Positions 1 to 6,958 of a stretch of 64,000 bases of DNA are shown in pieces. Positions within the stretch are counted from its first letter, which is position 1; every line of letters begins with the position of its first letter. This DNA is from Anaerolineales bacterium. GTDB taxonomy: Bacteria > Chloroflexota > Anaerolineae > Anaerolineales > Villigracilaceae. The DNA lies in NCBI GenBank assembly GCA_016932715.1, contig JAFGCG010000111.1, positions 41,878 to 105,877 of the forward strand, in the 5' to 3' direction. The notes under the pieces are model-generated. The model was not told where the DNA came from and searched no databases. It saw only the letters and a program-made list of their open reading frames with translations. The position numbers were made by a program, and so were the translations under genes.

Positions 1-134
1 CACTTTTCTGTGAGCTGGATAGGTTTGTGCAGCTAAACCCATTCCACACTTGGACTTAAGCGGCCTGCAGCGGTATTTTGCAGTGAACGATTTCAGCGTA
101 AAATGGTGCTTAATAAGCACGTCAGGAAACCTTC

Positions 135-225
135 TGCAACGGAAACTTGTCATAATGCAGAGGAAAGCCAACAGGACTGCAATGGAAAGCAGGCATCAGT
201 GCAACGGAAAGTCGGCGGGCATAAT
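135..225 (+). promoter_or_regulatory. Four phased direct repeats in front of a -10 element
   Basis: Four copies of a 12-13 nt motif with consensus TGCAAYGGAAAG start at 135, 156, 178 and 200. The spacings of 21, 22 and 22 nt are about two helical turns. The last copy overlaps the expected -35 region of a CATAAT -10 element at 220-225, and the peptidase start codon follows at 257. The regular phasing against a promoter suggests a binding array for a transcription factor. That role is inferred, and no regulator is encoded next to it in the window. Confidence 0.5.
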
Positions 226-256
226 AGTTCAGGAGAATGTCTCGAAAGAGAGCCAA

Positions 257-2125
257 ATGGATAAACCGATCAAACTCACCGAAAAGTACGAACGCAATGG
301 CTGGCCCTCCATCAAACGGCCCGACCTGAAACCACCCGCGGGCTGGAATCTGTCTCTGCTGACCTCATTGGAGCGGATCCGTTCGCACGCGCTTGCCCCG
401 GACGGGGAAGCTATCGCCTATATCAAGGACGGCGAATCGCTCTCGGACGTGTACCTGCTCCCGTTGAATGGAGGCTGGCCCGCCCGCATCACTACTGATC
501 GGACCCTCGCGCCCTACTGGGATGACGAGATTCCTGTCTGGTCCCCGGATGGCAAATGGATCGCGTTCAGCATGCACGGGCATGTCCACCTCGTGCCGCG
601 TGAGGGAGGCTTGCCCAAAAAGATCACGGACTTTGCCATCGCCGCGAGCAGTCCGCGCTTTATGCCCGATTCGTGCGGACTCATCGTCACGGTGGAGCGC
701 GATGAGGCAGATCAGCTGCTCCTGACCGACATCGCTGGCTGCTGGCCCCGCGCCCTGACGACCGATGCGACCGGCGATCACTGGGAGGCGCGCCCCTCGC
801 CCGATGGAAAGTCCATCGTCTATCTCCTGCGCCGCTTCGACGACCTGAACAGGCTCGATGTCGTTCTGCTCGAAGTCGAAACAGGGAAATCGCGCACGCT
901 GTATGGCAAACCATCGACGCGGGCGCTCTCGCCGAAATGGTCGCCGGACGGGCAGTGGATCGCGTTCATCGCCCAGGAGGCCGAGCGCGATGAAATCTAT
1001 CTCGTCAGGCCGAATGGCGAAGGCTTGCACCCCCTCACGAACACAGGCCATGATGTCACGCAGTTCGAATGGGCGCCAAACGGCAAACAGCTCGCGGTCA
1101 TCTTCAATCGGAGCGGCGCGTTCGACCTGAGCCTCGTCGAGACGGAATCAGGCGCAGTCGCAGACCTGCGGAGCGGAGCGGGCATTCATTCCAATCCCAA
1201 TTGGTCACCAGATGGATTGTTTATCACATACGAGTACGAGAGTCCGCTCCTGCCGCCCGATCTCTATCGCCTCGATTTGCCCGGCAAACAAGTCACCCAA
1301 TTGACGTTCTCCAATCCGCCAGCCATGCAGAAAAACAAAATGGTGATGCCGGAGATTGTCAGTTACAAGAGTCATGATGGGCTGGAGATTCCCGCGTTTT
1401 TATATCTTCCCGAAAAATCGAACGGCGCGGCGATCCTGTATCCACACGGCGGGCCGAAGGACCAGTATGTATTTTCCTGGGATGACCTTGCGCAATACTT
1501 TACGGCAAAGGGCTACACCTATCTCGCGCCGAACTATCGCGGCTCGACCGGCTACGGCAAACAGTTCGAACGCCTCAATTATGAAAACTGGGGGATCGGC
1601 GATACACAGGATTGCCTGTACGGTGCGCGGTTCCTGCAAAGCTTCAAACAGGGCTTCACCTCGATTCGCCGGGAAAGTGTCGGCATTGCGGGCGGGAGCT
1701 ACGGCGGCTATCTGGCGATCTGCGCCCTGGCGCGCGATCCTGAATATCGCTTTGCCTGTGGGATCTCAAAATATGGTGACTCGAATCTCGTCAGCTCGTG
1801 GGCGCAGTGCGAGAAACGGCTGCGTTATTACACTGAGATCTTTCTGGGTCATCCTGCCGTAAACACTGATTTCTACCTGAAAGGTTCCCCGATCACAGAG
1901 GTAAAGAACGTCCAGAAGCCGATGCTCATCCTGCACGGACTTCTCGACACGATCGTCCCGCCAGAAGCCTCCGAAGAATGGGTGGAAGCCCTGAAACGGC
2001 ACGATAAGGTCTTCGAGTATAAAACCTATGCGGATGAACCGCATGGCTTCCTGCATCGCAAAAATCTGCTTGATGCCTATGAACGTATGGAACGATTCTT
2101 GGACTGGTATTTGCTGCCACGCTAA
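257..2125 (+). CDS. S9 family peptidase (prolyl oligopeptidase / acylaminoacyl-peptidase type)
   Basis: A serine peptidase of 622 residues. The N-terminal ~350 residues carry repeated 'WSPDG' motifs of TolB/PD40-like beta-propeller blades. The C-terminal third is an alpha/beta hydrolase. The catalytic triad is visible: Ser481 in GGSYGGY, Asp564 in LLDTIVPP and His596 in EPHGF. Known members of the S9C family cleave short peptides or acylated N-terminal residues, and the propeller restricts entry to small substrates. No signal peptide is present, so a cytosolic role is likely. The reading frame stays open upstream to position 50, but that extension has low-complexity, non-family sequence and covers the repeat array and promoter. 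The ATG at 257, which follows a purine-rich AAAGAGAG, is therefore preferred. The GNAT gene starts 2 nt after the stop, implying co-transcription. Confidence 0.9.
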   Translation: MDKPIKLTEKYERNGWPSIKRPDLKPPAGWNLSLLTSLERIRSHALAPDGEAIAYIKDGESLSDVYLLPLNGGWPARITTDRTLAPYWDDEIPVWSPDGKWIAFSMHGHVHLVPREGGLPKKITDFAIAASSPRFMPDSCGLIVTVERDEADQLLLTDIAGCWPRALTTDATGDHWEARPSPDGKSIVYLLRRFDDLNRLDVVLLEVETGKSRTLYGKPSTRALSPKWSPDGQWIAFIAQEAERDEIYLVRPNGEGLHPLTNTGHDVTQFEWAPNGKQLAVIFNRSGAFDLSLVETESGAVADLRSGAGIHSNPNWSPDGLFITYEYESPLLPPDLYRLDLPGKQVTQLTFSNPPAMQKNKMVMPEIVSYKSHDGLEIPAFLYLPEKSNGAAILYPHGGPKDQYVFSWDDLAQYFTAKGYTYLAPNYRGSTGYGKQFERLNYENWGIGDTQDCLYGARFLQSFKQGFTSIRRESVGIAGGSYGGYLAICALARDPEYRFACGISKYGDSNLVSSWAQCEKRLRYYTEIFLGHPAVNTDFYLKGSPITEVKNVQKPMLILHGLLDTIVPPEASEEWVEALKRHDKVFEYKTYADEPHGFLHRKNLLDAYERMERFLDWYLLPR

Positions 2126-2127
2126 AA

Positions 2128-2631
2128 ATGGAAACTAAAATACGCAAAGAAGAAGCAAAAGATATTGCGCAGGTGCAAGCGATCCTGCGTGCCGCGTTTC
2201 CAACGGACGAGGAAAGCAGACTCGTCGAGGCGCTGCGCGCGAACGGCAAAGCCGTGATTTCGCTGGTTGCTGTGCGCGTTGAGCACGTGCTCGGTCACAT
2301 TCTATTCAGTCCGGTTTCCACCACCCCACCGGGTGAGGCAAAAGGGATCGGGCTTGCACCGGTTGCTGTTCATCCTGACGTTCAATCACAGGGGATCGGC
2401 TCGAGACTCATCCGCACGGGATTGCGTCTCTGCGAAGAACTTGGATATGATTACTGCGTGGTGCTCGGCGACCCCAAATACTATCAGCGCTTCGGATTTG
2501 AGAAAGCAAGTACATGTGGGGTACAGAACGAATATGGGGTGGATGACGAGTTTATGATTGTCCGCTTCTCCAGCGTCACCGTGCAAGGCTTAATAAAGTA
2601 TGCACCTGAATTCGCTATGTTCTCTGCCTAA
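2128..2631 (+). CDS. GNAT family N-acetyltransferase
   Basis: A 167-residue single-domain acetyltransferase of the GNAT fold. The acetyl-CoA pyrophosphate-binding motif is visible as 'VHPDVQSQGIGSRLI' around residues 80-95, matching the family Q/R-x-x-G-x-G/A signature. The following 'VVLGDPKYYQRFGFE' segment is typical of the YhbS-like subgroup, whose substrates are mostly unknown. The ATG follows the stop of the S9 peptidase by 2 nt, so the two are probably translated from one message. The substrate cannot be read from the sequence. Confidence 0.85.
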   Translation: METKIRKEEAKDIAQVQAILRAAFPTDEESRLVEALRANGKAVISLVAVRVEHVLGHILFSPVSTTPPGEAKGIGLAPVAVHPDVQSQGIGSRLIRTGLRLCEELGYDYCVVLGDPKYYQRFGFEKASTCGVQNEYGVDDEFMIVRFSSVTVQGLIKYAPEFAMFSA

Positions 2632-2702
2632 CTTTTAAATTTCAAGGACATCTAATTACACCATTTTGGCTACGCGCAGAACGCAATTCACATAGAGGCT
2701 TG

Positions 2703-3887
2703 ATGACAACATTCTTTAATTATGATGAAATGACCTGGGACGCGGTGGCTGAGCTGCCGCGCGATACACCGCTCGTCCTGCCACTCGGTCCCGGCTACAC
2801 CCCTTCGACTTCGCTCAGGACAAGCTTCGACCTGCTCGCCGACCAACTCGGTCATCCGCCCCGAATCGGACTCCTGCCAGCCTTCCCGTTTGGCTGGCGC
2901 GGCAGCGGACTGGAAATCCCCGAGCCGGTTTTCTTTCCATATATTTCAAACCTGCTGGACAGCTTGCGTGACGATGGCTTCTCACGCGTCTATTGCCTCG
3001 CGCCGGCCGGCATCGACCCCCAGTCGTTTTTCATGCGACAGCTTGCCCCAGTATGTCTGCGTCTCCCGCAGAGGCAAAGTTCGCCCGCGATCCAAATTCC
3101 TCCGGATTCTGAACGCGGCAAAGTGACCCTGATTCCGATCGGGCACACGGAACAGCATGGTTATCACCTGCCCCTCTCGGTTGATACCCTCATTATTGAA
3201 GCCATCGCAAAAGGCACTGCCGCCAAAGTGCCTACGCGCAGCTATGCGTTGCCGGTCATGCCGTATGGAGTCAGCACACACCGCTCCGCTTTCGCGGCGA
3301 CGATGAACGCCGGCGGACGCGCCTTCGAGGATTTCTGGCTGGCGGCGATCGACACGTTGGTCCAGCGCGGCTTTGACCGTTTCTATTTCATGAGCGGACA
3401 CGGCGGCAACACATCGTTCCTCGTAAATGTTGTGAAGTACGCCGGCGAACGCCATCGCAGGATCTTTTGCGCAACCGCCTGGCTCCACACCTCCGGCAGG
3501 ATCGGCGCGGAAGCATTGTCAAAATACCGCACCTCACCGATCGGCGGGATGGGTCACGCCTGTGAACTGGAAACATCGTATCTGCTCCATCTTCGCCCGG
3601 ACCTTTGCCAGATGGGACGCGTCGTGGATGAAACTGATTTCATCACTACGCCCGATTACTACATGGATTGGATCGAGGGAGGCGCCCTCGTCGCGAATCC
3701 GCCCTGGGACGACGATACAAAAACCGGGGCGTATGGAGCGGGAAGTCACGGGACGGCCGAAAAGGGCCGCTTATGGCTCGCAGCCGCGATCGAAGAGAAA
3801 TCCGATCACGTCCAGCAAATCCATGAACAGCACGAGCGGCGCGAGCAAAGAAGAAACGAAGGCTATGGGTTGTGGGGCAAGTCCTGA
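2703..3887 (+). CDS. Creatininase family protein with a degenerate N-terminal copy
   Basis: A 394-residue protein. The C-terminal ~260 residues are a creatininase/MftE-type amidohydrolase. Candidate metal ligands are in 'PIGHTEQHGYHLPLSVDT', in the 'MSGHGGNTSF' glycine-rich loop and in 'GHACELETS'. The family hydrolyses cyclic amides or processes peptides using two metal ions. The first ~120 residues echo the same fold ('LVLPLG', 'LPAFPFGWRGSG', 'LLDSLRDDGFSRVY') without the metal ligands, so this looks like an internal duplication whose first half has decayed. The ATG at 2703 is preferred over an in-frame TTG three bases earlier, because GAGG lies at a normal distance. A dispersed repeat lies in frame near the N-terminus. 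The gene converges with the RIO kinase, 7 nt apart. Confidence 0.8.
   Translation: MTTFFNYDEMTWDAVAELPRDTPLVLPLGPGYTPSTSLRTSFDLLADQLGHPPRIGLLPAFPFGWRGSGLEIPEPVFFPYISNLLDSLRDDGFSRVYCLAPAGIDPQSFFMRQLAPVCLRLPQRQSSPAIQIPPDSERGKVTLIPIGHTEQHGYHLPLSVDTLIIEAIAKGTAAKVPTRSYALPVMPYGVSTHRSAFAATMNAGGRAFEDFWLAAIDTLVQRGFDRFYFMSGHGGNTSFLVNVVKYAGERHRRIFCATAWLHTSGRIGAEALSKYRTSPIGGMGHACELETSYLLHLRPDLCQMGRVVDETDFITTPDYYMDWIEGGALVANPPWDDDTKTGAYGAGSHGTAEKGRLWLAAAIEEKSDHVQQIHEQHERREQRRNEGYGLWGKS
2802..2825 (+). repeat. Dispersed repeat inserted in frame in a coding region
   Basis: The 24-nt stretch CCTTCGACTTCGCTCAGG plus ACAAGC lies inside the creatininase gene. It encodes a hydrophilic loop of about eight residues (PSTSLRTS) with no counterpart expected in the fold. 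It resembles the TTCG.CTTCGCTCAG-type intergenic repeats common in these genomes and shares the CGCTCAG core with the repeats at 8.8, 9.2 and 12.5 kb. The assignment rests on that visual similarity. Confidence 0.45.
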
Positions 3888-3894
3888 AGTTGCC

Positions 3895-4923
3895 CTACTT
3901 CTCGGTCTTCTGCTTTTCCCACAAATGCCGGTCCTCGTTTTTCTCGGGATCCAAATAGCGCGGATGGATTTCCCTGGTAATTTTGTGTCCGTGCGATGTC
4001 CATAGATCAGTAGCCAGTTTACGGGCGTCGCGCCGGAGTCCTTGGGAGGCAAAGTATTGACAGATCCGCGTCACATCGCGCAGGAAGATCGTCCACGCGG
4101 CGGAATTGGCTTCCGGCGGCACGACTTGCGGAAAGTCGATCAGTGAAATATCGCCATCCCAATAGAGGATGTTGTAGGCTGACAAGTCGCCGTGGATCCG
4201 CTGATTGGACAGGAGCAGGTCGATGTTGTGAATGACGCGCTGGAAGAGTGGCTGTACCTCGTCCGGGTCGAGGCCCACGGAGTTGAGAGTCGGCGCGGCA
4301 TTGCCCAAATCGCCGATGTAATCCATCAGGATGGCATTCTTCTCCATGGCATACGGCTTGGGGACATCCGCGCCGGCTGCGTGCAGCATTTCCAGTGTTT
4401 GGAACTCAAAGGCGATCCACGACTGGTGGCGCAATTCTTCGCCGTAGGCGGTGCGTTTCTTCATGGCATGCAGGGCGCCATCGTCCACAATGACATGACC
4501 ATTTTCATCGAGGTCACCGCGGCCAGCACGATACTGGCCATCATTTTTGAGGTTGCGCAGCGAACGCGGACGATAGACCTTGGCAGCGACCAGCGGCGCG
4601 GCGACCGCGGCGCCCGAACGACAGAGATACACCGAGGCTTCCTTGCCGCCCTTGAGACGGCGCAACACATCACTGATCCATTGATGTTCGTAGAAATTGC
4701 CGAGCGATTCCAGCAGCCACCATTCCTCGAAGCGCGCGGCTTTGTAGGTGAACCTGAAGTTCGCGCTCGAATCATCCTGTTCGCCGACGAATTGCCGCTC
4801 CTCCTGAATCAATTTTCTCGTCATGCGCTGGTAGGGACGACGTTTATCGGTCCCAAGGCGTACATTCAGTTTATCTTCGTCATCGAGTTCTTCAAAGAAA
4901 TCAATGTAATCTTTTGTATTCAT
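3895..4923 (-). CDS. RIO-type serine protein kinase
   Basis: A 342-residue RIO kinase. The nucleotide-binding region is 'RRLKGGKEASVYLC' near residue 90, followed by the 'LVAAKVYRP' lysine. The catalytic loop is 'RIHGDLSAYNILYW', and the metal-binding loop 'SLIDFPQVV' has the RIO-typical DFPQ in place of the DFG of ordinary kinases. RIO proteins act in ribosome biogenesis in archaea and eukaryotes. The bacterial members (PA4780-like) are atypical kinases or ATPases with little known function. The start at 4923 encodes 'MNTKDYIDFFEELDDED', typical of the family. No clear Shine-Dalgarno sequence is visible. A long open frame on the opposite strand (4192-5262) is an antisense shadow. Confidence 0.88.
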   Translation of the reverse strand: MNTKDYIDFFEELDDEDKLNVRLGTDKRRPYQRMTRKLIQEERQFVGEQDDSSANFRFTYKAARFEEWWLLESLGNFYEHQWISDVLRRLKGGKEASVYLCRSGAAVAAPLVAAKVYRPRSLRNLKNDGQYRAGRGDLDENGHVIVDDGALHAMKKRTAYGEELRHQSWIAFEFQTLEMLHAAGADVPKPYAMEKNAILMDYIGDLGNAAPTLNSVGLDPDEVQPLFQRVIHNIDLLLSNQRIHGDLSAYNILYWDGDISLIDFPQVVPPEANSAAWTIFLRDVTRICQYFASQGLRRDARKLATDLWTSHGHKITREIHPRYLDPEKNEDRHLWEKQKTEK

Positions 4924-4933
4924 TGTCCATCAA

Positions 4934-4998
4934 AAGACCTGACCGGTCTCAAAAACGCACTTCTCAAGCCCGTGCGGAGACCCGTCAGGTCTGTGATG
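4934..4998. repeat. Inverted repeat with AGACCTGAC ends
   Basis: AGACCTGACCGGTCTC near the left end faces GAGACCCGTCAGGTCT at the right end, giving an imperfect inverted repeat of about 65 bp just upstream of the RIO kinase. A related CCAGGTCTCGCCAGGTCTG sequence occurs near 57845. This is probably one of the short palindromic dispersed repeats of the genome. Confidence 0.5.
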
Positions 4999-5033
4999 AA
5001 AAGAAAACCGCAGGGCGAGACGCGCCTGCGGTT
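4996..5033 (-). terminator. Rho-independent terminator candidate for the lipoprotein hydrolase
   Basis: On the minus strand AACCGCAGG (5033-5025) pairs with CCTGCGGTT (5014-5006). A TTTTCTTTTC tract follows immediately. This gives a 9-bp stem with a U-rich tail, pointing away from the hydrolase gene that ends 246 nt upstream on this strand, and separating it from the RIO kinase gene. Confidence 0.55.
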
Positions 5034-5043
5034 GAATACACAT

Positions 5044-5094
5044 GCAGGGGTAGGGCTTGTCCCTACCCAGGGCGACCACCAGGGTCGCCCCTAC
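5044..5094. repeat. Double-palindrome dispersed repeat (GGGCGACC/GGTCGCCC)
   Basis: Two adjacent hairpins are visible: GGGTAGGGCTTGTCCCTACCC followed by GGGCGACCACCAGGGTCGCCC. A second copy with the same layout lies between moaD and moaE at 60466-60518. The rest of the gap between the hydrolase and the RIO kinase (5095-5279) shows no gene and no other clear feature. Confidence 0.75.
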
Positions 5095-5279
5095 GATTCA
5101 CCATTAGGAGGCGCGCTCAATACATATCGGGTGAACGACAAGATGGATTTCATTTTTTCGTGCCTCCTTTCAGAAGAGAATTCAGTTTCGACAAAGGTGA
5201 GTTTATCATTTGGGCAAGTGAGCGTCAAGGAGGTTTTCCATCGTCATGGATGGCTGGGATGAAATGCCGGGCACTTCGT

Positions 5280-6431
5280 TCAGCGCGAGGCGTTCTTCAC
5301 ATACTCATCAAAAAATCTCAATGTGCGTGCCATGAAGTCGAACCAGGGCTGACCGATGAACGAATGACCCTCGCCCTCGTACTGGAACAACCCAGCCTCC
5401 TTGCCGGCGTCGCGCAATCCCTGGATAAGCTTTACGGACCACTGCGGCGGTGTTCCGCTCAGAAACTTTCCATCTTCGGTGCCGTAATGGATTTGAATGG
5501 GAACGGTCACGCGGTCGAGATGATAGAACGGGGAAATCTTCTTCAGCGTGTCCGCGTCCGAGGCGGCGAAGCGGTAAGCGTCCTGCAGATTGCGCGGCAG
5601 GTCCTCGGGAATGACATCGGATGAGTTACAGCCCGCGATGAGTTCACCCGCGGCGATATCGCCGAAACAACCCATGCCCCAGCGCGCGATGATATCGGCG
5701 TCATCCGCGCTGACGGGAGAGTACAGGACCGCGGCTTTGAGACGCGCATCGATCGCCAGCACTTTCATCGTCACGCCGCCACCCATGCTGTGACCCCAGA
5801 TGCCAATCCGGTCGGGGTCGGCCTGCGGAATGGATGGGATGGCATTGATGAGATTAATGACATCGATCACCAGGCCGGAATAAAAGAAACTCTCGCCGAT
5901 ATCTGACTCGCCCCAACTGCGATAATCCGAGGCGAGTGTGATATACCCATGTTCAGCCAGATATGGCGAGACTCGATCTGTTCCATCGCCGGAGCGATAA
6001 ACACTGCGGGCATAGAATCCATGGTTCATGATAATGACCGGGAACGGTCCCTCCCCAACAGGGATCTGCATGACACCTGTGATCGTCAGGCCATCGCTGG
6101 GATAGTCGATCAGGTAGCTTGTGTAAAACTGATTTTTGTCTTCCAACTCGGAACGGATATGGATCTTCCCGCTCTGAAAATCATGCTGGCGGAGCCCAGC
6201 GAGTGTATACGGGAAGATCAACTCCTCGATTGTCAGGGTTGGTGAGGGAGTGAATGTAATTGTTGGGACAGGAGAGGGGGTCATCGTCTCCACGATGACC
6301 TGTGGCGGCGGCAGAGTCGGAGGGGATAAAGCCGGAGAAGCCGGCTGACATGCCGCGAGGAGGGCAACAAAAACAAGCGCAGCGCACCGCGCAGCGGCAG
6401 TGTGGATAAACCGGCAAACGCACTGTTTCAT
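5280..6431 (-). CDS. Lipoprotein alpha/beta hydrolase (dienelactone hydrolase-like)
   Basis: A 383-residue exported hydrolase. The N-terminus is a signal peptide ending in the lipobox LLAAC with Cys28, so the protein should be lipid-anchored on the outer face of the membrane. A proline/threonine-rich linker follows (residues 30-66). The catalytic domain shows Ser215 in GHSMGGG, Asp320 in GTEDG and His356 in EGHSF, with oxyanion region 'MNHGFY' at 135-140. The substrate is unknown; esters or peptides are the usual range. A TACAAT element lies 6 nt before the ATG, so the transcript may be leaderless. The last residues and the stop (NASR*) lie in a sequence matching the CTCGCGCTGA-type dispersed repeat. 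Confidence 0.85.
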   Translation of the reverse strand: MKQCVCRFIHTAAARCAALVFVALLAACQPASPALSPPTLPPPQVIVETMTPSPVPTITFTPSPTLTIEELIFPYTLAGLRQHDFQSGKIHIRSELEDKNQFYTSYLIDYPSDGLTITGVMQIPVGEGPFPVIIMNHGFYARSVYRSGDGTDRVSPYLAEHGYITLASDYRSWGESDIGESFFYSGLVIDVINLINAIPSIPQADPDRIGIWGHSMGGGVTMKVLAIDARLKAAVLYSPVSADDADIIARWGMGCFGDIAAGELIAGCNSSDVIPEDLPRNLQDAYRFAASDADTLKKISPFYHLDRVTVPIQIHYGTEDGKFLSGTPPQWSVKLIQGLRDAGKEAGLFQYEGEGHSFIGQPWFDFMARTLRFFDEYVKNASR

Positions 6432-6437
6432 GAAACG

Positions 6438-6443
6438 ATTGTA
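6438..6443 (-). promoter_or_regulatory. -10 element (TACAAT) abutting the hydrolase start
   Basis: On the minus strand TACAAT is followed by six bases and then the ATG at 6431. With initiation about 7 nt past the -10 element the transcript would start at or next to the ATG. No Shine-Dalgarno sequence could exist on such a leader. Confidence 0.55.
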
Positions 6444-6449
6444 TCAAAT

Positions 6450-6677
6450 TTAAGTAGCGGGATATTGATAAGGCTCGTCTGACATTCCTGCCTCAGACAA
6501 TTCCTTCGCGACGCGCAGTAAGTGCACAGTAACCTCTTCTTCCAAATATGCCTCTCCGCAGCGCGGACAGACACGCGCGGGCACATCGTTAACCACCGAT
6601 CTAAATTCATCACGCTCCAATGTAACGGATGTGAGTCCTTCAAAGGTTTCAGCTTTCTGGCAAATCAAGCAGATCAT
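6450..6677 (-). CDS. YgiT-type zinc finger protein (likely antitoxin)
   Basis: A 75-residue protein with two CxxC pairs, Cys3/Cys6 and Cys37/Cys40, matching the zinc-binding N-terminal half of MqsA/YgiT antitoxins. The helix-turn-helix half of full-length MqsA is absent. Its ATG overlaps the stop of the upstream DUF4258 gene by 4 nt (6674-6677), so the pair is translationally coupled. In many genomes DUF4258 and short YgiT-type proteins occur together and are listed as a putative type II toxin-antitoxin pair. Function here is inferred from that association. Confidence 0.8.
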   Translation of the reverse strand: MICLICQKAETFEGLTSVTLERDEFRSVVNDVPARVCPRCGEAYLEEEVTVHLLRVAKELSEAGMSDEPYQYPAT

Positions 6678-6958
6678 GATCGACGGCCTTTGAAATTTTT
6701 ATCCCATTTGTGTGGATCAGGAATGTAAACCGTAACAATAATGACTTCATTTGCCTGGGGATTTTCAGAAATCACCATATGAAACGGGCGTTTTCCCTGA
6801 AACCCCAGGATCAATCGACCTGGCTCAGGCATCTCTGAAGAGTAATCCTCGACGGTCACCCCTGAGCGAAGCGCCTGCGAGACATTTCGCACGGAAACCT
6901 TGCGTTCAAACATGCGCTGAACGGCATGGACGCGAAAGATGACCCTGGGGTTATTCAC
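6674..6958 (-). CDS. DUF4258 domain-containing protein (likely toxin partner)
   Basis: A 94-residue protein. Conserved features are 'RVHAVQRMFERKVS' near the N-terminus, 'GRLILGFQGKRPFHMVI' in the centre and 'EVIIVTVYIPDPHKW' near the C-terminus, typical of the DUF4258 family. These small basic proteins resemble RelE/BrnT-like toxins and pair with YgiT zinc-finger proteins. It starts with GTG in the sequence GTGA, overlapping the TGA of the upstream ABC transporter gene. Expression is therefore coupled to the exporter, which is unusual for a toxin-antitoxin pair. Confidence 0.75.
   Translation of the reverse strand: MNNPRVIFRVHAVQRMFERKVSVRNVSQALRSGVTVEDYSSEMPEPGRLILGFQGKRPFHMVISENPQANEVIIVTVYIPDPHKWDKNFKGRRS

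Noticed and set aside
135..213. Possible CRISPR array
   Set aside because: The four 12-nt repeats have only about 9-10 nt between them and degenerate bases. CRISPR repeats and spacers are longer and there are no cas genes.
4192..5262. A 356-codon open frame on the plus strand
   Set aside because: It is antisense to the RIO kinase and runs on through palindromic repeats. The kinase has all family motifs, and this frame has none.
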